From the NCBI GenBank assembly GCA_026214975.1, contig CM047809.1, positions 129,443,470 to 129,507,469 on the forward strand: 64,000 bases of DNA. Reading direction: 5' to 3'. This DNA is from Gentiana macrophylla. Lineage: Eukaryota; Streptophyta; Magnoliopsida; Gentianales; Gentianaceae. The position numbers and the translations under genes were made by a program. Under the pieces are notes generated by a model. It was not told the DNA's origin and made no database searches. It saw only the letters and a list, made by a program, of their open reading frames with translations. How positions within the stretch are numbered: the first letter of the stretch is position 1; the number at the start of each line of letters is the position of its first letter. Of the stretch, positions 55,011-64,000 are shown piece after piece.

Positions 55011-57080
55011 CGGGCGGTGATCTTGTTATACAATACCGGTGCATCTTTTCGGGAAAGCTAAGGGCAGCGTTAGTCCGGCCCATTTGAGTCTATCTGTCTT
55101 TCTGGCGGCGTTTTAGAAGCGAGGGGATTGGTGATCGGCCGTTCAAGGTCAATGGTCAGCGATGCAAACACTACATTGGCCAACGAAGGAATCACCGAGG
55201 TAGTTAAATTCCTTGATTTGTTAAGTTGTATCACTTGAGGAGTCGATGATTGCGATGAGTTCTCCCGGACCTATTCTCTCGATGATAATCTTTGAATCAC
55301 CGGTGAAGTTTTGCGGAAGGTGGGACATGGAACTAATATTGGAAGGAAGTGGATTTGAAGAAGCATAAAATGCGGAAGAGACCCCTGGTCAGACGGAGAG
55401 GATCAAGCGAGGCACAGGCAAAATGGTTAGGTCGAATCCGAGTGCACCTTTGTTGTTTTGTAGACCTAATTTTGTTAAGAATTACATTCTTTGAGATGAC
55501 GGCAAAAAGCCAAAGTGGCCCGACCGGGTTAGACTGAATTGAGTGTCGAGCTAACGACATAAACCAAAAGCGCCACTAGGAGGCATCAGATATCAATCTT
55601 GTTTTAGTTTTCTTAGTTCTTTTTGCTTTAAATGCATTATTTTAGTTAGTTTTACTAAGTTTTTTTGTTTTCTATCATCATTAGTTGCTTTCTAGTTATG
55701 GATCTTTCGGAGTTCGCCACGAGGAGTTTCCACTCATTAGTCGGATCGATCCTGATAGATGATGGACCGGGAGGCACTATAATTCTTCATGTAGATTTTG
55801 ATATTAGTACTCGAGTTAAGACCATCACATACGTTATCATTGTTCCACCTTGTTCGGGAGGCGATTTCCACGGAGGAGTTGCGAGGAGACCATAAGGCGT
55901 CCGTACAAGATACTTAATGATCTATCTTGTGGTTGGCAGTCTTTGTGGTGAGCATTCGAGAGAGTCTTGAGGTATTTGGTGAGGATTGGTGTTTGCGGGA
56001 TGAGTTCGATTTTCCTCCGACTATCGACGACATGCTTCGACGTCTCATTCGCATAGTGGTGGGGCGAGATCTACGCAAACGGTGACCTCTTAGTTAGTTT
56101 TACCTCCGTCGAGCCCGGCGTAAAATGAAAGCGGGTGGTGGGAGGCAACCCACCGTTACTTATCTATTTTTGTTTTGATGGTACTTCGTTGATTTCTGAT
56201 TGTATTTTTAAAATCTCAATTAAGTTAATAAGAAAATGCACTTTTGAATTTGAGTTATGCGGAATTGTATGATTTTGCATTTAAGCCTTGTTGGGCGCCC
56301 GTCCACGGTTTGAGCGCCCGTCGGCATGACTAAACTTTGAGGCGAGCGTTCACTAGGCTTGGGCGCTCGTCCGATAATCTCCCTCAATCACGTATGTGAT
56401 TTAAAATCTCGGACGGCGTCTACTAAAGCTGGGCGCCCGTCGAGTTCATCGATTTTCGGTGGGCGGCCGTCGGCCCGAGTTGAACCAGCGTCCGCACCAC
56501 ATACATATATACCGCTACTGCGAATGAACCTTCACACCGAGAATATTCAAGCGCAGCAGTTTCTCTTCCTCCTTTTGCCTAAAATCCTCCATTCTACACC
56601 ATTTTGGCGATTCTAAGTGCTATAAAACGCTTTTGATACCTTCTCTTCGATTTTCATAACCAAAACTCCCGACACGCTATATTTTTGGAGAATCGGCACC
56701 CATTGTGGTCCGACTTTTGAGAAAGAAAAATCCGATTTTGGGAGGCCATTTGGACTTGTTTGGACTAATCTTCATCTCAATCGGCATCTACTCATCTTAC
56801 CCGGTAAGTTAGTAACAACTTTTTCGATTTTGTTCACGTTTTTACGAGTTCGATCTTTGGGTGGCTCGTTTACTTGAATATCATCTTATTTGTTTCCCTT
56901 CTTTCGTTTTTGATTCTTGGCTCTTCTTTGGTTGATGTTGTTGATGATGAATGGGTTGGTTATTGATCATGGGCGGTTGTGATTGTGGTTTGGTTGATTT
57001 GAAATCCCGATTTGGATGTTAAGCGGGTGTCTTTTGTGCGTATTGGGATTGTTTGGTGTAGACTAGGCTTGAATATGGTT
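55011..57080. other. Athila-like post-pol region with GGGCGCCCGT words
   Basis: The polymerase chain gives way to non-coding sequence with 'gcgccactaggaggcatcag' (about 55571) and 'gtgggaggcaacccaccg' (56138-56155), landmarks usual after Athila pol. Between 56280 and 56480 the word GGGCGCCCGT and close variants occur at least five times (56293, 56312, 56360, 56431, 56460). Another cluster lies at 49430-49490 just after the primer site. Confidence 0.65.
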
Positions 57081-58130
57081 CATAAGAAAGTAGTCGTGAA
57101 GCGGCATGGTAAGAAGTGGCCGGAGGCGGGAAGAAGAGGAAAGAGTTTGATCCTACGCGGTTAATCTAACCAAGGTGTAAGTATTCGGGAGCAACCACAG
57201 AGCCACCCAAACTAGGGCAACCTTACGCGATGAACCTACCTCGGACTGCGAGGCGGACGGCGATGTTCCTTGAAGTACGGATGCACAGAGCTCGAAAGGC
57301 CAAGCCTCGTCTAGGGTTGAGGAGGTTGTAGAAGCTACACGGGAAGATCGCCCGGTTGAACTAGGGCTGACCCGCCTCGAAAGAAAGTGAGACCGGTTTG
57401 TACATTTCACATGCCTCGTCGGTTTGTCAACCCTAAAGCACATGAGGCTATACCAAACATTACTTTGAGAGAAACATGTTGGTTGAAGCGGCGGTGTTGA
57501 AAAGCGAAAGTGGCCCCCTCTTTTGTAAAAGTGTTGGAAGATAGGAAATGGGAGGATTTTGATGAAGATCCCGACTACCCGGTGAATGATTCGTTGGTTA
57601 GGGAGTTTACGCTAATTTTGAAACCGACTTGAAAGCAGGGGTTGTGTTGGTTAGCGGTGTTAGGGTTCCCATTTCACCACAAGCTTTTAATGCAAAATAT
57701 GGGTTGGCGGCGTTTGAAGGGTTGGATTATAAGGAGGAAATTAAAGGCGGCGGGATTGAGGCGGGATCCTTTGGAGGACCTAAGGTTGCGATTTGTCCCG
57801 ATGTGGCTTGGGCCTTTCAGACCGGGTGGTGATCGTAAGGAGATTGTTACTACGGCGTGGTGCGAAGATTGGAGAGTTCTTGCCGTTTCATCGAGTCGTT
57901 TATTGCCGAATAATAATTTGACACACTTTCACATAGGCGATCTCGGGATGATGTATGCTTTGGTTTTCAAGTTGAATGTCGATGTTGGCCAAGCAATTTA
58001 TGATGAGTTGGTGTTGATCGAGAAGAATTACAAGCGGAGTTTGATTGTCCCACATTTGATTCATCGGATCTGCAAGGATGCGGAGTGCGGGTATCTGCGA
58101 GGATCATAGGCCCTAGAACCCGAGAGGTAT
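57080..58130 (+). pseudogene. Athila ORF with 'putative plant transposon protein' domain (broken)
   Basis: The region begins with a basic stretch (KKVVVKRHGKKWPEAGRRGK, near 57087). It continues with FVKSV-like remnants and then VLVSGVRVPISPQAFNAKYGL (57640-57705), the hallmark start of the domain found downstream of pol in many Athila elements. DVAWAFQTG, RLLPNNNLTHFHIGDLGMMY (57893-57952) and SLIVPHLIHRICKDAEC (58039-58089) follow in a second frame. The role of this protein is not established. The copy is frameshifted near 57830. Confidence 0.7.
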
Positions 58131-60108
58131 TCGAGAGAGAAAGCTCCGTCGGGTGAGTGAAAATTTGTTCCGTTCACGAGCACTGGTTCCGCCGACACCA
58201 CCTCGAGCCTCGGTTCTTTACGGATTATCTCCTTCCGATATTACTCGGCATAGTATGGCTCATAGTTTGAGGCGATGTTGAGTGACATCCGGGATGGCCA
58301 AGATAATATTTTGTCGGTTTTAGAGTGTATCGTTGATGGGCGGCAAGCGAGAGATCGGCGGATATTCGGTGCAAGTAATATGGATTATGTCTTCTCGAAG
58401 CGAGATAGGCGGGTGATACATTTGAGGTGGTCAAGATGGAGGAAAAGCCGAGTCGTCGGCGATGAGGAGGATGAGCCTCAGGTGACCACCTGCTCTTTGC
58501 ATCTACTACAGCGACTGAGCTACCACAGGCGACATCTACGGTGGTGTCCACTTCCACGGATCCTTCTACTCGGTTGATGCTCGATTCGCTTTGAGTGATG
58601 TTGAGATTTTCATGCTTCTCTGTTTGATGTATTTCTTTCTTTTCTCCGACTTGATCTGGTTTGTGCGATGACTATTACTACCTTCCTTTTGGATGCTTCT
58701 ATGATTTTGTACTTTCTATTTTTCTCGCTCTTTGTTGACTATCGTAGGGGTGTGTTTTATTAAATAATGTTGGTTTATCTAGCACCCGTCCTTGGATTGC
58801 GATTTCTTTGGTATTATGCTCATTTTTTTGGTTGACTTTGGTTGTTCTATCTCTTGCATTCATTCTTTTCACATTATTCCGTTATTGTACCCGTTTTTCC
58901 CCGAGATTACTGTTGTTTTGTCAGTGAGTGCGGACCTAGTCTTGGTTGAGTTCGGTTTGGGCGTTTTTTTTTCCGCGGCTTTTTGCGAGTGTTGTTTCTT
59001 TCATGCTCGGCTGACCGACATCTCGATTTTCTCTGTGCGTCACTGCTAAGTTTCTTACCTTTTCCTTCTGCACAACATGAGGGGCATGTTGAACTTTTAA
59101 GTGTGGGGAGGATTAGTCGGTATGTATCTACACATTTGCTTATATGATGTTATTTCTATGCTAAAATGAGCTAAATTTTAAAAAAATTTGTTTTGTCTCG
59201 AGTGAGCAATGCATGTTTTGTTCGGTTTGTTATATTCATTGATCTTTGTATGCCGTATGTTCCGTAAGTTAGTTGTTTCACCCGATATTATTTTTCCACG
59301 AGCCATAGTGAATGATGAGCTATATTATAAAGTTATACCCCTTTTGATTAGTGATGTTTGATTCCTTATAAGTCATGTGCTTAGTGCTAATGTTCATATC
59401 GTGAGACTATGATGATAGTCTGTATTTAGCTCGAGTACGATGCCTTTGTGAATATCTAGAAGTTTGAATGTGATAAGTAACAGGGCTAATGTCAACTAAA
59501 GGATAAGTTAATAATTGATTAAAAGGGTGTGTCGAAAGCTAGTCGATGATTTGAGTGCGGTAGGGTTTACCACGTAAGTCCCGTACCACTATGATGACTA
59601 AAAGCTCACGGCTTGATTAGGAAAAGCTGCCTTATGATTGGAGTAAGGTAGGGTATTATCTCGAAATGTCTATTACGCTATGAGGGCAAAAGCTTATCCT
59701 AATGTGTGTTTGAAGTGAAAGAGTTAAATCAACTAACGAAGTGTTATGAGATGTATATAAGGCTTAGTTTTCGTTAATCTTATCCCCAGTATAAACCGAT
59801 GGATATGTTGTAGGGATTATCCTCTGAGTATTTGAAAGGCCCTAGATTCATTCGATCATTCTTTCCGGGATATGTCACGTTTGTAGGGTGCATCTTATGA
59901 GTGTCATTTATTCTTTATTCTACGAGGGGTATTAGCTAGTTTTACTTTGAGTTCTTAGTTTGGATTTAGTGGAAATTTGTTATGGCTATGCACACACTCA
60001 CGTGGGTGAACATCTAATTTATTTGAATCTGTGGTATATGTGTTGAGATGTCTATATTCTTTCCGAGCCTTTATCTTGTTTTGTTTTGCTCGGGGACGAG
60101 CAAAGTTT
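58131..60108 (+). other. Athila-like 3' non-coding region
   Basis: No sustained reading frame. A purine tract AAGTGTGGGGAGG at 59100-59112 precedes the one at the 3' LTR by 1 kb. The block 59470-60000 is homologous to the minus strand of 26880-27420 and contains two copies of a 'gtagggt-ttaYcaCg ... actatgagg-caaaagct' module (about 59548-59610 and 59646-59695). Confidence 0.7.
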
Positions 60109-60121
60109 AAGTGTGGGGAGT
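60109..60121 (+). other. Athila-like polypurine tract
   Basis: AAGTGTGGGGAGT abuts the TG start of the 3' LTR, the expected site for plus-strand DNA priming. Confidence 0.85.
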
Positions 60122-61451
60122 TGTTAAGGGTGAATTCGTGCTTTATAACGTTATATTTTATAATGTTTTTCCCGACATTAGTATTAATCGCATGGAAATC
60201 ACGTGTTTAAATGAAATATTGAAGCGAATGACACTTTTAATGAGTTAATCATAAAGTTGGTGGATTTGTATGTTTTAATTATGATTTTATGGTTATTGGA
60301 ATTATGTTACGCTGCGGTGTTTTGATGTGATGTAGATACATGTTGGAGGCTAAATTGATGATCAAATGTTGATATAATTCGAGCTAAATCAAGATAAAGA
60401 TGGAGAAAAGAGATAAAGATCAAGAAATCGAAATTGAGTCATATTGGGTGGCGTCGAGTTCCGTCCAGAGGCGGGCGTTTGAGACATTGAGCAGCGTCGA
60501 GGAGGTATTTTACATTCGGCAAGTTTGGGCCTTGAGGTGGTATTTGCGGGTTGGGCGGGCGTTTAAGAAAGCTTCGGCCGATTCGAAGTTCATTGTAAGC
60601 GGACGGCGTCGGGAAGACCAGGCAGGCGTCCGACCGCCGGCGAAGCACAACCGACTTAGTTTTGACTAGCCGCCTTAGTTCACCTATATATAGCGGCTTG
60701 TATTAAACCTAAAATCATCATTAGGCGACCTACTGATCGACTTTCATAAATAAGCGCGGCGATTTGTCTTTTTCTTTGGTTTTGAATGCAATCAAAACAA
60801 TCTTTTGATTTCAAGGTTAATATGAGTAGCTAAACTCTTGGGTTGAATGAGCGGGTGAAGCAATTCAAGAAGCGTTACGGTTTTCTTATTTTTACGCGTT
60901 TTATTTACGACAAAGGTTAGATTTATATTGCGTTTATTTCGTGCTTCATATCGATAGATAAAGCTTTGTGATGTTTGTTTGTGATAGTTGAATGAATCTA
61001 GATCACATGATAGTAATCAGTTAATCAATTTGTCTAGAAGCGAAAGTTATCAAATTGTTAACCTAGATAATAGGTTGAAAGAATTTATGTCTATCGTGCT
61101 TGAAGAATCAATCTTTGATAAAGTTGATAAACAAATTATCTAAGATATTAGTAATTTGCGTTTAGTATAAGTTAATCTTGGCCTTAGTTGATTTGCATGC
61201 GTAGGGAATTAGAAGCCTTTGCGGTTATCTTGAATTGTGGATCCTTGTTTATGCGCTTTTCTCCCCGTTATTTGATAAACCTAAAATTATTAGTTTTGTG
61301 ACACTTTTAGCCTAAACTTAAAAGCGCATTCAACCTCGCGTTCTCGTGGGATCGACCGGCATAACCGCTTTACTACAAGCTTTGCACTTGGAAGCGACTA
61401 ACGGATTTTTTTATTACTTGTCTTTTTGTTTCGATTACAAAAATCACCACA
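60122..61451 (+). repeat. Athila-like 3' LTR, 1330 bp
   Basis: It is close to identical to 48055-49383. The end CACCACA is followed directly by ATCCA and then by resumed Copia sequence. Confidence 0.92.
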
Positions 61452-61456
61452 ATCCA

Positions 61457-62200
61457 CAGGGACCATGCAAGATTGCAAACCGACCAAACACTCAATGGCT
61501 ACAAAGCCTCTAGTTCCACTAAGCTCCCTCAGGCCGAGATGCTACATTACATAAGTATCATTGGTGCACTCAGTCACGACCTTCACAGGCGGACATCACA
61601 TTTGCGATTAATTATTTGTCTCAATTCATGCAAGTTCCCAATCGATTCCATATACAATGAGGCTCAAAGACTCTAAGATATGTCAAGTCCACTTTACAAC
61701 TAGGCATTTCTCTCGAGGCCACATCACACCTCAATCTTATGCATTCTCGAGATCTTTGATTAGGCGGTATCCAACAACCAGGAGATCGATTCTGAAGTCT
61801 TGCACTTTCTGAGCCCTGACCTCATCTCTGGTGTGCAAAGAAACAACCAACGATCTCGGGTCAAGCACGAAGCGCGAATCTGAGCCATGGCACATCTACA
61901 GGTGATTTGAACTGGATCACTTATATTTTGAAAGAACTTCATGTTACTTTGCCTCAAGTTCCTACATTGCTCTGTGACAACCTAAGCTCTTTATACATGA
62001 CTATCAACCCGTTTTCCATTAAGAAGCAAGCATATTGAACTAGATTATCACTATGTGAGAGAGCAAGTGGCTAGAAAGTTTTTGATCACCAAACATGTCT
62101 CGGCCACAAGACCGGTTGGTGACATTTTCACAAAGTCCTTTGCCTAAGTATGTATTTCAACTACTCGAGAGACAAACTCGGATTTGCTCCCCAAGTCGGC
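61457..62200 (+). pseudogene. pol: Copia RT end and RNase H (broken)
   Basis: Copia coding sequence resumes: 'QDCKPTKTPNGYKASSST' (frames joined), LPQAEMLHYISIIGAL (61528-61575), then 'TFAINYLSQFMQVPNRFH' (about 61598). RNase H remnants are DLNWITYILKELHVTLPQVPTLLCDN (about 61905-61983, read in one frame) and 'DYHYVREQVARKFLITKHVS' (about 62045). GDIFTKS near 62118 marks the usual pol C terminus. It completes the RT begun at 47280. Confidence 0.82.
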
Positions 62201-62214
62201 CTCGTTTGAGGGAG

Positions 62215-62655
62215 TATTAAAGAGCCACATAAGCCATGCCATACAAACCATGCAACGACAAACAAGCAAATTCAAATTAATAGCGGCCAATTCAAATGAA
62301 CAACAAATCAACAGATAGATGGCTCAAATCATTTTTTGAATTATGATCAAGGAGAGATAAGGTGGATATTGGAGAGATAAGGAAGAGTTTTGATCATGTT
62401 TTTTTTAAACCGAGTACTTGGTGATCAAGAGTTTGAAAGCCACCAATCTCTTATATAGTGATAAGATAGTTTGTTATGTTTAAGTTTAATTAGATTATCA
62501 GATGTTTAAATTTAATTATCAGATTATCTCTTTAGTCTCTTTCGAAATATAGGGCTTAGCATTGTAATTGCTATAAATACTAAGCATTGTAAGCCGAGAG
62601 GTGATCAAGGTAATAAGAAAAATTCAGTTCCACATTATTTCTTCAATTTTCTACA
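62215..62655 (+). repeat. Copia 3' LTR, 441 bp
   Basis: It starts TATTAAAGAGCC directly after the polypurine tract GTTTGAGGGAG and ends TTTTCTACA before the TTTCT duplication. It matches 44212-44658 with few differences. Confidence 0.92.
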
Positions 62656-62660
62656 TTTCT

Positions 62661-64000
62661 AACCGGCTCCGGCATATAAATTGTACTCCTTATTATAACG
62701 GGGATTAGAGGAAGCTGGCTGCATGGCTGAATCTGAAATCTGAATTATCCTACAACAGGAAGTGGGGTTGTCTTTACAGTGAACCATAACATTATTAATG
62801 TTCGTACTTATCATTTGTAGTGTCTTTTTATTACTGAAAAATGCTCTTACCATAAAGACACTAAACTTTCCATTAAATCGGTAAACTTTAGGACAATACT
62901 TTTATGTCTAGAAATATGTCTTCTTCTTGAAATACAATTAATAGTCAAGAAAAGTAACTTTAAACTTCTGGAAACAACACTTTTGTTGTCTTTCTTAACA
63001 ATACTTAATAAAACTATGATGTTGGTTCGATTCTTTATAAAGCATTTTCAAAACCATAGAAATTTAGTGATAATTCTAAACAACTTCAAATAATAAATAT
63101 AACATTCTTAATGAAATAGGTTAGGAATCATAAGTAAACAGAATTCCTTTCTTTGCTCATCAAAATTGTTGTCCACATAAATTCCTTAAAATTTAATCTA
63201 AAATATTCTGGAAAACACTTTAAAAAAAAAATAATCCTGACAAAATGTTATTATCTTAAAACTTAGAAAAAATTATTCTATTTTATAGAGCTCCGCCATA
63301 CCAGCTTTGGCGGTGCCATTCCACCTTACTGGCGATACCACTTTTTGTTCTAGTTAGATTTTTTATTTTTCCTATTAAGTTCAGTTATCTTAATATCATG
63401 TATTCATAATCTGAAATTGTACCAATCATTTAAACGGATCAAACATTCGAAGAAATGCTATAAAAATAGATAAATAAAAATACTTTTAATAGTACATTCT
63501 AACCTCGAATTCCGGGCCACGAATTCGTTAGCGGAACGATACGCCATAAACTTGATTTGTCCTTTCCACTCCTATCGAAATCATCATCAATTGCTTTACA
63601 TCTTGAAACACTATGGATTCCTTTCCTCTTTCCCCTATTCATTTTCCCCCTTCAACTATTGGCTCGAATTGTCTGTGGCAGCTCCTATATACTATTTTCT
63701 TATTTCTTTTTCCTTCTCTTTATTTGGGGTACTAAATCGTGCCCTCACTTTTCACGAGATCTCATTGTCTGTGGCAGCTCCTATATACTCAAGTTGTAGG
63801 TTATGTATGTATATTGATCACGTCCTCCCATCTTCCTATTTCTTTTTCACGTTGCTGGTAACTTATTTTATTCAAAGTATGTTTTAATTATTTGTAACCC
63901 CAATCCAATAAACCACACTAATTCAATCTCATAAATTCAAACATTAACTCAAATAAATAAACATAATCTTCATCCGTCATCAAAGCGATGTCTACGTTTG
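62661..64000. other. AT-rich intergenic sequence, no gene called
   Basis: The piece right after the Copia element should be the continuation of sequence left of 44207. A 25-base word containing 'ttgtctgtggcagctcctat' occurs twice, at about 63668 and 63764. It creates two overlapping open frames of 80-111 codons rich in Ser/Phe/Tyr; I see no family resemblance or splice context, so I do not call them genes. Confidence 0.5.

Larger units (their letters stand above)
48055..61451 (+). mobile_element. Athila-like Gypsy retrotransposon, 13.4 kb
   Basis: LTRs at 48055-49383 and 60122-61451 (TGTTAAGGGTG ... CACCACA) have ATCCA duplicated at 48050-48054 and 61452-61456. The primer site TTGGCGCCGTTGC (49388-49400) and polypurine tract AAGTGTGGGGAGT (60109-60121) are in place. 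Gag, protease (CDLGASIDLM), RT, RNase H and integrase remnants are followed by a long 3' region with a 'plant transposon protein' domain remnant, as in Athila elements. The coding regions are heavily frameshifted although the LTRs are almost identical. It sits inside the Copia RT. Confidence 0.92.
44212..62655 (+). mobile_element. Copia retrotransposon split by an Athila-like element
   Basis: LTRs at 44212-44658 and 62215-62655 are bounded by TTTCT duplications (44207-44211, 62656-62660). TGGTATCGGAGC (44659-44670) is an initiator-Met-type primer site, and CGTTTGAGGGAG just before 62215 is the polypurine tract. Gag, protease, integrase, RT and RNase H follow in the Copia order. Removing the insertion at 48055-61451 (ATCCA duplicated) leaves about 5.0 kb, the normal Copia size. 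Frameshifts and stops are frequent. The LTRs start TA instead of TG. Confidence 0.92.

Noticed and set aside
63552..63887. Two overlapping 80-111-codon open frames
   Set aside because: They are created by a duplicated 25-base word in AT-rich DNA and have low-complexity Ser/Phe/Tyr composition.

Overview
The window is plant nuclear DNA, almost certainly from a dicot. It holds one multi-exon plant gene (a SWEET-type sugar transporter), plant Gypsy, Copia, LINE, hAT, Stowaway and Helitron elements, and AT-rich spacers with long homopolymers. There is no bacterial-style gene organisation, rRNA, tRNA gene or CRISPR array. I cannot fix the species. By my reading at least 80% of the bases belong to transposable elements, many nested inside one another. 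Several insertions can be dated relative to each other because an uninterrupted second copy of the target lies in the same window.

Layout. (1) 1-9165: a direct segmental duplication. Copy A (1-2230) carries a truncated LINE and copy B (6890-9165) carries a hAT element, and each copy is the empty site for the other's insertion. Between them lie a 1.7-kb solo LTR and a hAT MITE. (2) 9574-11352: a long-TIR foldback element with a MITE inside. (3) 11665-16018: a Tekay/Del-like Gypsy gag-pol with premature stops. (4) 16020-38018: an inverted duplication around two head-to-head SWEET copies. The left copy (minus strand) is a broken fragment. The right copy (35881-38018) is a six-exon gene with one apparent 1-nt frameshift and an unusually long C-terminal tail. 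The space between them is filled by a LINE (19053-32985), which is split by a non-autonomous LTR element (21086-31983), one of whose LTRs is split by a Helitron (22485-25859). The arms carry a shared Stowaway MITE, a solo LTR and a TRIM-like element.

(5) 38217-43700: a minus-strand Gypsy pol remnant interrupted three times, twice by members of one foldback family and once by a 3.9-kb non-autonomous LTR element. (6) 44212-62655: a Copia element with matching 5-bp target duplication, split by a 13.4-kb Athila-like Gypsy element (48055-61451). (7) 62661-64000: AT-rich DNA with nothing I can call.

The only host gene with a plausible role is the SWEET gene, a membrane sugar facilitator; its present coding capacity is doubtful. 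The observations most worth following are: two unrelated non-autonomous LTR elements whose internal tandem repeats form hairpins kept by compensatory base changes; LTR ends that contain a primer-binding-site sequence; a non-coding block shared by an autonomous-type Athila element and a non-autonomous element; and the long-tailed SWEET gene. I found no new defence, enzymatic or regulatory gene system. Many frameshifts sit in elements whose LTRs are nearly identical, so part of the apparent decay may be consensus error.
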